This document shows, in pieces, positions 19,701 to 27,430 of a DNA stretch of 64,000 bases. The notes under the pieces are model-generated. The model had not been told where the DNA came from. It ran no database searches and saw only the letters and a program-made list of their open reading frames with translations. The first letter of the stretch is position 1. Every line of letters begins with the position of its first letter. Source of the DNA: Prorocentrum cordatum (Eukaryota > Sar > Dinophyceae > Prorocentrales > Prorocentraceae); NCBI GenBank assembly GCA_963575745.1, contig CAUYUJ010018627.1:463052-527051 (forward strand), given 5' to 3'. Made by a program: the position numbers and the translations under genes.

Positions 19701-19871
19701 CGGAGTCCGAAACGGCGAGCCACCATCTGAGCCGCCCATAGGGACAAACCTCGCACCTCCAGCCTGCTGCGGAGGGCGTTGTGGTTGTGGTCCTAGGCGC
19801 CTGGTGGCCCCGCAGGAGTGCGCAGGTTCCTCTGCTGTGCGTCTTGGATACCTGTATGCACTGCCCACGGG
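16731..19871 (-). CDS. ORF2: RING-H2 finger and retropepsin-like protease
   Basis: Open from 19871 to TGA 16731, overlapping ORF1 by about 79 nt in the -1 frame. The first in-frame ATG is at 19739, so expression may need frameshifting. Near residues 383-440 lies CPIC-X14-CGH-FFH-DIC-X21-CAVC, a complete RING-H2 pattern (about 18550-18720), the type of E3 ubiquitin ligases. Near 17730 is FMLDIGSNVNIIG, an aspartic-protease D-x-G motif with hydrophobic flanks, followed about 100 residues later by IWGLGAME. Linkers are full of AGPPA-type pentapeptides encoded by GC mini-hairpins. RING fingers are not a standard part of copia polyproteins. Confidence 0.8.
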   Translation of the reverse strand, partial: PVGSAYRYPRRTAEEPAHSCGATRRLGPQPQRPPQQAGGARFVPMGGSDGGSPFRTPPSETSENSLWQRLQAIRGNPALAAALQATTPFGTPRGSEGGVAAGTPAERTPAEPPAHAGPPADGQQGSDYERRAANLRAQATFLQQQADRVPSLLRNRNIDVTNHGDFRPLWSWTSEDAPNADPTNPYRQVFIPGIASHPIYGWDNHGPAEAQAMDAPMYPEYYAQMNNTPMIAGPPANEYTRNLANEMFRLQFTRAVDAQSMPHYAYMPTPTDPETVVQPAGLAVPAAMGSMPDYIRDVHNTQQAILASRQQARDNTRLRQQRAIQRRIERETQAGTPADAGPPAERPDRRPPPTPYREGETIFERQARTRPDVPAPVISDYNFTQCPICMDNYEMGTIVWRLACGHFFHDICWDRVAQQHVRNQRPGAPNEAPCAVCRGPGIVIAHFPYAGQRDAESEQARQQERYVADAREMRRLREAVEALEARAAQSAEPSARAPAAQAHPWPAPEQGIQMPILPTLRAQEPPAAGPPADAAPAAKAGPPANGPPNPGFLRAMEANIRRSGRSGGGTRRPTGSTRTSRVASPVSARSRASAESAEAAQFHTTFMIDTEGLTYARDDTDTLPPGGEWMSTLSANYWVLEQEPITVEERRQYEQMWCTELTMSQWVLEQRLLKGTLGSQITYHTNDHGTMALAARNGTFFPDEDGMPCISFMLDIGSNVNIIGSNTARTFQETMARYNHRPAICTLSKTLYINGVGEGAAICRKMGNFKIGVQYANEASPRIEEYASNIAEGSGANLPAIWGLGAMEARDTIIVLKPGYQKVIFPSGDYTLKLGRGAKVLKAKKTPSGHLAIPCGLYDGAKSQTVTNTFTIRSSRDGYTETENEEDPVSAGPPAGASAGPPAEATAGPPATGQSMTVTTDTYIVEPYLDKQLLEDTTRLIVDRTLNSWWEGQQCPEGTWPHMKDALKSKIFWAVQEAVNKWTPEDQAGPPASPPPPPSYTGGGSSDSAGPTRVEIVSVAAPATPAEPSANSMPPSQTATWSHDRR

Positions 19872-22800
19872 TCAGCACGATATAGCTGATCGGTCAGTCC
19901 AGAGACGTCGGCTGGTGTCAAGTAGCTGTTGAGGGCCTGGACCCATGTCTGCTGATCCGGCCTCCAAGGAGATGCTACCGTTGCTACTGGTGTGACCACT
20001 TGTTGCCATGAACCGTCCGAGGTGTCTACCGCGGGTGTCCCCGCACCTGCGGGTGGCCCCGCTTCAGGCATGACCTCGTCTTCCTGGGCATTTATCATGA
20101 GGACCGTCTGTGTGTCGTACGGTCGTGGAGCAACATCTTGCTCGGTCATGATCAAGTTGAATGGACGACCGTCCGTCTTAGACCAGCCCTTTAGGTACAT
20201 GGCGTGATCTTCCATTACACCCAGAGTTCTGTCACATAATTTAAGTGGCAGGTAGTCATCGGTGCGAATCCTGTCCGCGGGTTGGCCCCGCCTCCGCGAC
20301 TTGTCATAAGCCAGCGGATTGCTCCAGGCTTCACCGACCCGATATTTCGCAATGCTCACAATCTGGAGGATATGATCGGGCGGTATACGGCCGTCGTGGC
20401 CCCGTGTCATGACGATGTCATTTGCTGACCTCCATATGGAAAAGCCACTGGACAGCATCTTGTTGATGCTGCAGAATATGAGCACCTCCGAGTCAGGACG
20501 GATGCCCGATTGAATCCTCGGGTCGCCCGGGAGGTAGGGGCAGCCGTGTACAAATTGGCGCCCCCCCTTCCTTTTAGGGTTGTCCTGTGCGAGGCATGAA
20601 AGGCCATTAGCAAGGATGTCCTTGACATACTCCCACTGTGTCCCGTGGATGAAATACACTGGGTCGTCTGGTTCTTTCATCCATGTTGTGATCGGCTTAT
20701 AAAGCGACTCGGGACAGTGGATGCCTGGGCTGCTGTGGCCGTTCGTGGCTCTGATGAAGTACTGTGGCCTGCGTGCCGTTGGTCGAAACCTGGGAGGCAG
20801 CAGCATGCTGTCATCAACGCACTTCATCTGGAGCCTGCCCTTCTGCATGCCGTGATGGTCAATCATCTCACAGCAGTTTAGCAGCACCCAATACACGTAT
20901 GACGTGTGGGGCCTGCCCTTGATCAGCACCTCGTGCATTTCACGATAGCCTTTCCACTGATCATTTTCAGTCCAGTTTGTCAGCAAATCGTCAACAACAA
21001 CCCAGCCATCGTATGGATCGAAAGTGCTAATCTTTTCGAAGTGTCGGCTGAATCCGTCCTTCCAATACGGACTATGGCGTAGGGCTGTAGAGAACCATGT
21101 TGACACCTTGGTCATTTGCCCATCGCGCGGCAGAGTCGGATCCATGCCGAACCTCTCCATGACCTTCATGAGCTCTGCCTTATGCTGCGCGACGCGCAAT
21201 GGCGGCCTGTCTCGCAACATATTTCCCACGGCTTGTTGCTCACGTTCCCAGTCGTTGCGGCACTCGAAGTTACGACGATCAGGGCAATTAATGACCTCGT
21301 ATCGGTCTGTATCGTCTCGAGTGACTCGTGGGTTTATGGTGCGCTTCGGGCCTTTGCCTTCAATGCCTTGCCAATATTCCATGGCTCCCAGAGGGATGTT
21401 CCTAAGAACAGACATTACTGGCTGCCAGCGCGCGGGTGGCCCCGCTAATGCAGCTGGCGGCGCTTTAACGGGTGGCCCCGCTAATGCAGCTGGCGCCGCT
21501 TTAATGGGTGGCCCTGCAGAACCTGCGGCTGACGAGGCAGCTCCAGCGGATGACTCCGCGCCAGGGTGCGGGTAACCTTGGTCAGCCATTTCATCATCGG
21601 CTAGTTTCTGTCGGTCGCCAAATTCTTTGAGGACTTTGAAGCGTTCTTCTCTTGAGAGAGTGCCGTCTGCGGGTGTCCCCGCTGCCGCAGCTGGCGCCGC
21701 TTTGGCGGGTGGCCCCGCAGAGCCCTTGTCCTCCTTAGCCTTGGCGGCTGCTTCCGCCCGCACCGACCTCATCCCAGCTTCGGGCTTCGGCTGTGCTTTC
21801 ATTCGTGCCGAACCTGGTCGTGGTGCAAGGCGCGGCTGATGCAGAGTTGGAGTCCAGTCACCTCGGAAAGCTGCCTTAGGCTTGTCGCGAACTTCGTCCT
21901 TGACATCGCCTTGGGTCGCCGGTGGCATCGGGGTCGATGGTCCAGCAAAAGCCTTCCTCCTCTCCGTCACGGACAGACCGGGAGGATCTTCCAGCTCAAG
22001 GTCATCCGTCTTGGCGATCCCTCTGGCCTTCGCCCGCCCCTGTGTGTCTTCGGGGCTCCTGGACGGGTGCCTCTTCGCAGGAGTCGGTGAAGACGAGGAG
22101 TCGGCTTCAGGTCTTGGAGGTGGTCTGCTGCCCTTGCCTGGTTGTGGACCAGGAGGGTCTTTAGGAGGGCCTTCTGGCTGGCCATGATCATGGGTGATCT
22201 GCCTCATCTGGTCGATGTCGGCAGTACCTTTTATGGCCAGCTTGTACTTGCCATTTTCGTGGCGGTGAATTACCCTCGTGCAAAACCACTTCTGCGCCGA
22301 GGAGCTGTAGTACCAACAGGCGCATCCATCAGGGAATGGATTCTCTGAGCCGTCTTCCGCCGCCCATTCTTCATTCAGTTCGGTGTGGTCAGTACCGGCG
22401 GCGGACCCGGCAACAGATGCAACAGCTATCCAATCTTCGTCCGCGGACCCAGCGGCTGGCGCCGCGTCTGCGGGTGACCCCGCTTCTTTGCTGGATCCTG
22501 CGGGTGACCCCGCCTCTTTATGGAATCGGCGGTTCCATTCCTTGAGGCGATGGTCATTGGGAAGCTGTACCCAATTTTCCCTGACAGTGTTGGCAACCTC
22601 TTCGGTCATAGGGACGCGATCGGCTTCTGTGATGCGCTTTCCTCCTCCAGGGACCTCCTTGTTAGGATCATGGACGTTGCCAGCGTCATCTCCATGAGAC
22701 CAATTCCACGGGGTCTCACCGTGATGAGGACTCCTGGAGGGGCGGTCCATTGGACAACTGCGCATGTGACCTTTGAAGGGCTCGCACTGACATACTTGTT

Positions 22801-25800
22801 TTCTGTATGTCTTGCGATCTCTGATGATCTCCTGTTTCTTAGCCCTTTTGTCCCAAGCCTCTGGCGTTTTGGTCTTGCCACCCTTGGTACGTATTATCAT
22901 GCCAGTTTCGTCCCTTTTGGTGCAGTATTCCTTAGAATACCAGTGGCGGATCACGTCCATCGAGTAGCCGGGGTACCAATTGATGTACCACTCCGGCACG
23001 TACTGAGCGGATACACCAACGGAGTGCTCCGTACTGCACGGGTAGCCCGATGCATCATGTGTAGGGCGTCGGGGAGCTGAACGGCTCCTCCTGCGGGCTG
23101 GCCCCGCTGACGCACTACCATGTTCCATGGGCCTTTGATCGTCATGCTCTGAGTCTCGGGGAGGCGATGGTCGTCTGTCCCTCTTGGCATAGCGCATGTC
23201 CTCCGAGTCCTCTGAGCTGTCCTGGACCATGAATACGTGCTGATACGGGCTCCTGAAGTACCCGATGTCGTTTAGCTGCTCCATCGCGAGGTCGTTGAGG
23301 TCCATCTGGTCGCAGCCCTGCATAAATACATCCATAGACCAAGCGGGTGGCCCCGCTGCTGCGGCTGGCGTCACTTCGGCGGGTGACCCCGCTAGAGCCT
23401 GGAGTGCTGTCAGCATCTGAGGTGCCGACATGTCTGGTTCCAGGTATGGACGCAGCCGTGCGGCCCCTGGGCGCGACAGCAGGTCGTTCATGGTTATCTG
23501 CTGATGTGCTGGCGCACTCAGGAGCCGGATTGCTTCTGCGACCTGCTCTTGGAGCATGTCCTTATAGTCCTCTTCGGCCTCTTCGGAGTCAGAATGCGCG
23601 GGATGGCCCCGCATTTCGTCATCAGCGTCTCCCGCTTCCGAGCCAGCTCGCGGAAGATCTGGCAGCAACGGCGTGCCAATCACCTGCGGTGCCAGCGCGG
23701 CGGTGAGCTCTTCCTCGGTCGCCGGGACGGTCTCAGCTTCGGAGATCTCGTCGTCGGCGGGTGGCCCCGCTGGAAGACCGAACCAAGCATTGAACGCGAC
23801 CTCGTCGACTTCGTCCCAGCCGTGGAACTCGTCGAAGAGGGTCACCGCGTAGTCTTCCAGGGCTACGGTCACTTCAGCGTAGCGGGCCATCACGTAATAC
23901 GTGGAGGAGCCCGCGGCGGGAGCCGCTTCTGGATTGACGTAAAACTCGTAGTCAATGTAGCCTATGTCATCCATAAAAGAGTTTTGAGCCAAATGTACGG
24001 ATCCCTTTCCTTTCCCTTTCGGGCATTGATCGCGCAAATGCTCTGTGCTACCGCATGTATGACACTTCATAGTATTGCCAGAAGCGTCCCTAGGGTTGCC
24101 CCTCCGCCCTTTTCCCTTACCAGAGGTCCGCCTGTGACCCCGACCTTTGCCTCCGATAAGAACTTCTTCAAAAACTATATCAGTTAAGGACGTGAGGAAA
24201 GCAGTAATACCCCTACCATGCATACGGCGTCTGCGACCCCCTTTGCCACGACCCTTTCCATATCGTTTGAAATGTCGGCGTACTGCACGTCTCACTTTTC
24301 TGACTGGTTTCTTCATAAAGCGCCTCCAACGGCGTTTTGATTTGCGATAAGCCATAAAAGCGGCTTCCGCTCTTTGTTGTTCAGAAAGGTGAGTGTCATC
24401 CGCTGGATAGTCATTACCAGCAGAGACTATGCCATTGTGCTCATCGTCAGATGAGGTGTCTGTGTCAGTGCCAGATTCAAACGGTGAGGGTGGCTGAGAC
24501 CCTTGAGCGGATGACTCCGCTTGGCCCCAGAGGGTTGTGCCCGAGGGCGGGCTTGCAGTGTAGGCGGCGCCTGGCGAGTAGTTCGACCAGGCGTTCGCCT
24601 CAGCTGCCTCTGCCGATGCCTGGCCGGTCTGCCCTAAGAAGGCAGTGGCCTCGTTGGGCATATCGGCTGGGTCAGCCCAGGGACTTGGCTCGCCAGGACC
24701 AGCGGGTGACCCCGCAGTCGTGGCGTAGACACCTGCATGTGAGTGGTGCCCTGTGAAGATACCCGCAATGTTGCCAGGAGAGCGCTCGGCAACATGTCCG
24801 TAGTTCCTCATCCTGGTCAGCAGCCTGTCATAGTCTGCTTGTGTTCTGGGCATCTGATGATTAAAAGGCTCCAGCAGGTGTTGGGCTCGTGACGCGCCAA
24901 CGCCTAACGCTCTGAAGAGAATCAGCGTTAGGATCTGAAAGTTGGGGATGACAAAGCCAACAGAGTTAGCCTCGTCACGGGCCATCTCGAATCGAGCTAA
25001 TACTGAGTCGATTCGCTCGCCCCTTTCGACGCGGAAGTCGATAAGGGCAGTGCCAGAGTTGAGCTGGCGCTCATCTTCCAGATTTTCAAATTTGGTGCTC
25101 AGTAGGTACAGTATATATGTGACTGCATCCGTTGGCTGTCCATTGACAGTTACACCATAGTTGATGATCTGGGAGGGGACCTGCATGGCGATACGACGAG
25201 CAAGACCTTGAAGGCCTCGTTGTAGTGCTGCAGCTTGTTGTGGTGGCGTCATATTGCCGCTCGTTACGTTTATCCATGCATGTACTTCGCGAACGTATTC
25301 GCGAAAAGGCGTAGTACCGGCAGGGTCCCATGAAGGGCCAGTAGTACGCGTGTCGTCCATCCCCTGCCGCATGTATCCCACAGCACATCCCATTATTACC
25401 CACAGAATGCCGAAGATAGTTATCTTAATCCAGTGCATGTGCATTTCGGCTTCGGTGATTGGTTTAGGCTGTGGTTTGTCAGGCTCTGGCGTAGTAGCCG
25501 TGAGGCGCCTGACTGGCACGGGATGCAGGTGGCCCCGCTGCGGGTAGCCCCGCAGGGTGACCACGTTCTCGATCGAGTTGCCGATTGGCATCTGGTGGAA
25601 GTCGAGAGTGAAGTGGCGCAGTGAAGTAGGAGAGAGCGTCTCGAGTTCGCGGGTTGCCCCGCTAGCTCGATCGCGGACTGGCTCCGCTCCTCGCAGAGCC
25701 GGCGCAACATGGTATTCCACCGTAGTAGTAGTCCACCAAGTTGTGCCGTGGATTACAGGAATCAGAGCGAGAGCCAGCCACACGAGAGTGTAGCCAGCTC

Positions 25801-25942
25801 CGCTACCAAGTCGAAAACAAGCTGGTAAGCTTAGGTATGTGTTACGCTTTAAGCGTTGCCATATCCCAGGCTTTGGCTCATATCGCATGAGCAAGAGAGC
25901 AAGACGAAGCATGGGATCTGGAGTAAAGGATAGGATGGGCAT
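19793..25942 (-). CDS. ORF1: Gag with zinc knuckle plus a Tpt1/KptA-like RNA 2'-phosphotransferase domain
   Basis: ATG 25942 lies inside the 5' LTR and the frame reads through the primer binding site. Internal ATGs are alternatives. Hydrophobic segments occur at about residues 52-70 (LVWLALALIPVI) and 171-191 (ITIFGILWVIMGCAVGYM), unusual for Gag. A capsid-like helical region spans about 210-400, a strongly basic region about 560-620, and a CCHC knuckle (CHTCGSTEHLRDQC) lies near 627-640. Residues about 1600-1870 match Tpt1/KptA throughout: ALRH near 1623, DGWVVVDDLL, IRATNGHS near 1731, FIHGT near 1763, RQFVHG, SGIRPDSEVLIF near 1813, WRSANDIVMT near 1838 and IPPDHI. These retain the family Arg-His-Arg-Arg residues and both the winged-helix and ART-like halves. 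Known Tpt1 enzymes remove a 2'-phosphate from spliced RNA using NAD+. A role in the retroelement is unknown. Confidence 0.85.
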   Translation of the reverse strand: MPILSFTPDPMLRLALLLMRYEPKPGIWQRLKRNTYLSLPACFRLGSGAGYTLVWLALALIPVIHGTTWWTTTTVEYHVAPALRGAEPVRDRASGATRELETLSPTSLRHFTLDFHQMPIGNSIENVVTLRGYPQRGHLHPVPVRRLTATTPEPDKPQPKPITEAEMHMHWIKITIFGILWVIMGCAVGYMRQGMDDTRTTGPSWDPAGTTPFREYVREVHAWINVTSGNMTPPQQAAALQRGLQGLARRIAMQVPSQIINYGVTVNGQPTDAVTYILYLLSTKFENLEDERQLNSGTALIDFRVERGERIDSVLARFEMARDEANSVGFVIPNFQILTLILFRALGVGASRAQHLLEPFNHQMPRTQADYDRLLTRMRNYGHVAERSPGNIAGIFTGHHSHAGVYATTAGSPAGPGEPSPWADPADMPNEATAFLGQTGQASAEAAEANAWSNYSPGAAYTASPPSGTTLWGQAESSAQGSQPPSPFESGTDTDTSSDDEHNGIVSAGNDYPADDTHLSEQQRAEAAFMAYRKSKRRWRRFMKKPVRKVRRAVRRHFKRYGKGRGKGGRRRRMHGRGITAFLTSLTDIVFEEVLIGGKGRGHRRTSGKGKGRRGNPRDASGNTMKCHTCGSTEHLRDQCPKGKGKGSVHLAQNSFMDDIGYIDYEFYVNPEAAPAAGSSTYYVMARYAEVTVALEDYAVTLFDEFHGWDEVDEVAFNAWFGLPAGPPADDEISEAETVPATEEELTAALAPQVIGTPLLPDLPRAGSEAGDADDEMRGHPAHSDSEEAEEDYKDMLQEQVAEAIRLLSAPAHQQITMNDLLSRPGAARLRPYLEPDMSAPQMLTALQALAGSPAEVTPAAAAGPPAWSMDVFMQGCDQMDLNDLAMEQLNDIGYFRSPYQHVFMVQDSSEDSEDMRYAKRDRRPSPPRDSEHDDQRPMEHGSASAGPARRRSRSAPRRPTHDASGYPCSTEHSVGVSAQYVPEWYINWYPGYSMDVIRHWYSKEYCTKRDETGMIIRTKGGKTKTPEAWDKRAKKQEIIRDRKTYRKQVCQCEPFKGHMRSCPMDRPSRSPHHGETPWNWSHGDDAGNVHDPNKEVPGGGKRITEADRVPMTEEVANTVRENWVQLPNDHRLKEWNRRFHKEAGSPAGSSKEAGSPADAAPAAGSADEDWIAVASVAGSAAGTDHTELNEEWAAEDGSENPFPDGCACWYYSSSAQKWFCTRVIHRHENGKYKLAIKGTADIDQMRQITHDHGQPEGPPKDPPGPQPGKGSRPPPRPEADSSSSPTPAKRHPSRSPEDTQGRAKARGIAKTDDLELEDPPGLSVTERRKAFAGPSTPMPPATQGDVKDEVRDKPKAAFRGDWTPTLHQPRLAPRPGSARMKAQPKPEAGMRSVRAEAAAKAKEDKGSAGPPAKAAPAAAAGTPADGTLSREERFKVLKEFGDRQKLADDEMADQGYPHPGAESSAGAASSAAGSAGPPIKAAPAALAGPPVKAPPAALAGPPARWQPVMSVLRNIPLGAMEYWQGIEGKGPKRTINPRVTRDDTDRYEVINCPDRRNFECRNDWEREQQAVGNMLRDRPPLRVAQHKAELMKVMERFGMDPTLPRDGQMTKVSTWFSTALRHSPYWKDGFSRHFEKISTFDPYDGWVVVDDLLTNWTENDQWKGYREMHEVLIKGRPHTSYVYWVLLNCCEMIDHHGMQKGRLQMKCVDDSMLLPPRFRPTARRPQYFIRATNGHSSPGIHCPESLYKPITTWMKEPDDPVYFIHGTQWEYVKDILANGLSCLAQDNPKRKGGRQFVHGCPYLPGDPRIQSGIRPDSEVLIFCSINKMLSSGFSIWRSANDIVMTRGHDGRIPPDHILQIVSIAKYRVGEAWSNPLAYDKSRRRGQPADRIRTDDYLPLKLCDRTLGVMEDHAMYLKGWSKTDGRPFNLIMTEQDVAPRPYDTQTVLMINAQEDEVMPEAGPPAGAGTPAVDTSDGSWQQVVTPVATVASPWRPDQQTWVQALNSYLTPADVSGLTDQLYRADPWAVHTGIQDAQQRNLRTPAGPPGA
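20340..21150 (-). other. Tpt1/KptA-like domain within ORF1
   Basis: Separately marked because it is the most unexpected domain. Motif spacing from ALRH (about 21075) through RATNGHS (about 20745), HGT (about 20655), LPGDPRIQSGIR (about 20510) to WRSAND (about 20435) follows the order in yeast and bacterial family members. No stops or frame breaks occur inside it. Confidence 0.8.
25797..25808 (-). other. Primer binding site, initiator-tRNA-like
   Basis: Directly after the 5' LTR the sense strand reads TGGTAGCGGAGC. It starts with TGG, complementary to a tRNA CCA end. It differs at two positions from the plant initiator-Met PBS TGGTATCAGAGC and is close to the animal form. It would pair with a tRNA ending GCTCCGCTACCA. 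Confidence 0.75.
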
Positions 25943-26093
25943 CGTCAATGGAAAAGGTATTTTCCGATCTCAGATACAAGTCGTGCGCCTCGGTGAGGCA
26001 CAATCACATATTTGGCCGGGCCCGGCTTGAGCCAGGCACGGCAGCGGTACATGCTCGATTTATACCTCGCCTTTAACCTTCTCCGTTTAAAGT
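25809..26093 (-). repeat. 5' LTR of the copia-like element
   Basis: 285 bp, sense ends ACTTT...CGACT. It contains TATAAA near its 5' end and the presumed ORF1 start codon at 25942. A CTGGCTCAAG decamer (26027-26036 on the sense strand) recalls the SL 3' end but lacks the rest of the motif. Confidence 0.93.
26059..26064 (-). promoter_or_regulatory. TATAAA hexamer in the 5' LTR
   Basis: Lies about 30 nt inside the sense-strand start of the LTR, a position suited to a promoter. Host dinoflagellate genes are thought to use TTTT-type rather than TATA boxes, so the assignment is tentative. Confidence 0.4.
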
Positions 26094-26098
26094 CCTGA
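26094..26098. repeat. Target site duplication CCTGA, right copy
   Basis: Perfect partner of 9737-9741. Confidence 0.8.
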
Positions 26099-26318
26099 TG
26101 CATCCAAAGGGGGGCCCAAGTCGGTGCAGAGATGGCCCCAAGACGGCTCCCGACAGCGTCAGACGGGCCACGAACGCGGTAAGACGGCCACAAACGCCCC
26201 CACGAAAACCGCAAAGGCTCCCGGGAGGCCCCCCAAAGGCCCCCACGAGGCCTCCAAGAGGCCCCCAAGAAGCTCCCAGGAGGCCCCACGAGTGCCCCAA
26301 GAGGCTCCCAAGATGCCG

Positions 26319-26403
26319 TCCTCCTGCTCCTCCTCCTCCTCCTCCTCCTCCTCCTCCTCCTCCTCCTCCTCCTCCTCCTCATCATCATCATCATCATCAT
26401 CCT
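26319..26403. repeat. TCC microsatellite grading into TCA
   Basis: About 20 TCC units followed by about 8 TCA units. Confidence 0.95.
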
Positions 26404-26639
26404 CTGTCGGCATCCCCTCGAAAGCGTTTTTCCATATGTTCGCGTGGCAGAGTGCTCAGGTGGGACAACAGCGGGTGGACCACAGCTTTCAATCCCGAAA
26501 GCTCGATTGATCCCGCGGCCCACCACAGATTTGCTCACGAATTTACCCTTTCTCTGGGATGCAAAAAACAGTCGGACAAGGTCTGATTATTATTCTGTGG
26601 TCACGTGGCTTCCAGGAGCTCCGCCATGGAGGGCGCTTC

Positions 26640-26701
26640 ATCAACATCATCGTCATCACCATCACCATCACCATCACCATCACCATCACCATCACCATCA
26701 C

Positions 26702-26749
<48 letters not shown>

Positions 26750-26845
26750 TATCATTATCATCATCAGCATCATCATCATCGTCATTAGCAGCGTCACCAT
26801 CATCATCATCACCATCATCACCATCGTCGTCATCATCAGATTCCT
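26640..26845. repeat. CAT/CACCAT trinucleotide and hexanucleotide repeat
   Basis: CACCAT hexamers pass into long CAT runs and then degenerate CAT/CGT. Poly-His, Met or Ile readings of it are artefacts. Confidence 0.95.
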
Positions 26846-26879
26846 TCCTCCCTTGATCCTCCCTTTCATCCTCCCCCCA

Positions 26880-26984
26880 GTGTTCCCCCCCAAATTTTCA
26901 CAACGGCTGGGGGGACGCGTAATCCGATAGCGTTCCCCCCAGAATTTCCACAGCGGTTGGGGGGGACACATTATCCGATAGCTT
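26880..26984. repeat. Imperfect tandem duplication, about 52-bp unit
   Basis: GTTCCCCCC..AATTT.CACA.CGG.TGGGGG..AC...TATCCGATAGC-type unit occurs twice, with CCGATAGC at each end. Confidence 0.75.
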
Positions 26985-27295
26985 GGCCAAGCTAGGGTCC
27001 GACGTTTGACCACAGAGGCGTTCCCCAACAAGCAGGGGGGCGGCGGTGGTTGGCTGTGTGCGTTTTCGATGATGATGTTGATGATGATATGATGTGATCG
27101 TATGGCGGTGACGATTGGGAAAGGTGAAGCCGCTCCCGCTTCGGACATCGAAGCGCAGCGTGTCCATGTGATCGCCAGCGAAGAATACGTAGCACCCCGT
27201 AATTGCGGATAAGAGTGAGGGGGCGGGCGCGGGCGACGCGGGCGTCGTCGAGCCGGCGGACCTCGTGGCCCCCACCTTCCCTTCGATGACGCTTT

Positions 27296-27430
27296 CCTCC
27301 TCCTCCTCCTCCTCCTCCTCCTCCTCCTCCTCCTCCTCCTCCTCCTCCTCCTCCTCCTCCTCCTCCTCCCTCCCCCGCCCCCTCCCCTCCTCCTCCTCCT
27401 CCTCCTCCTCTTCCTCCTCCCCTCCTCCTC
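27296..27430. repeat. TCC microsatellite
   Basis: Long uninterrupted TCC run followed by a degenerate continuation. Confidence 0.95.

Larger units (their letters stand above)
10171..25662. repeat. Family of about 30 GC mini-hairpins (GCGGG-TGGC-CCCGC and variants)
   Basis: On the plus strand the core is GCGGGTGGCCCCGC: a 5-bp stem with a 4-nt loop. Examples lie at about 17139, 17164, 17190, 18239, 18276, 18839, 19513, 20044, 21434, 21704, 23344 and 23757. The loop varies (TGAC, TGTC, TTGC, TTTC) and the inner stem pair co-varies: GCGGA...TCCGC (about 19530, 24508), GCGGC...GCCGC (about 14224, 14261, 22452). All are in frame with the element ORFs, reading AGPPA, AGSPA, AGTPA, AAPAA or AEPSA, and sit mainly in linkers between domains. 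Confidence 0.85.
9742..26093 (-). mobile_element. 16.35-kb Ty1/copia-order LTR retrotransposon with Tpt1 and RING domains
   Basis: Two 285-bp direct repeats bound the element, flanked by CCTGA duplications, with a primer binding site directly inside the 5' LTR. Reading leftward the order is Gag, zinc knuckle, Tpt1/KptA-like domain, RING-H2, protease, methyltransferase-like module, integrase, RT, RNase H. Integrase before RT is the copia order. Typical copia elements are near 5 kb, so this is about three times normal size. Coding is split over four frames: a -1 overlap at 19793-19871, an in-frame TGA at 16731-16733, and a frame break at 13500-13530 inside the integrase core. LTR identity is 283/285, so insertion was recent. 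The sense strand next to the 3' LTR (10027-10045) is pyrimidine-rich where a polypurine tract is normally expected. Confidence 0.93.

Noticed and set aside
26027-26042. CTGGCTCAAG in both LTRs as an SL relict
   Set aside because: Only the last nine to ten bases fit and the upstream part aligns only with gaps; it is internal to the LTR, not at a boundary.
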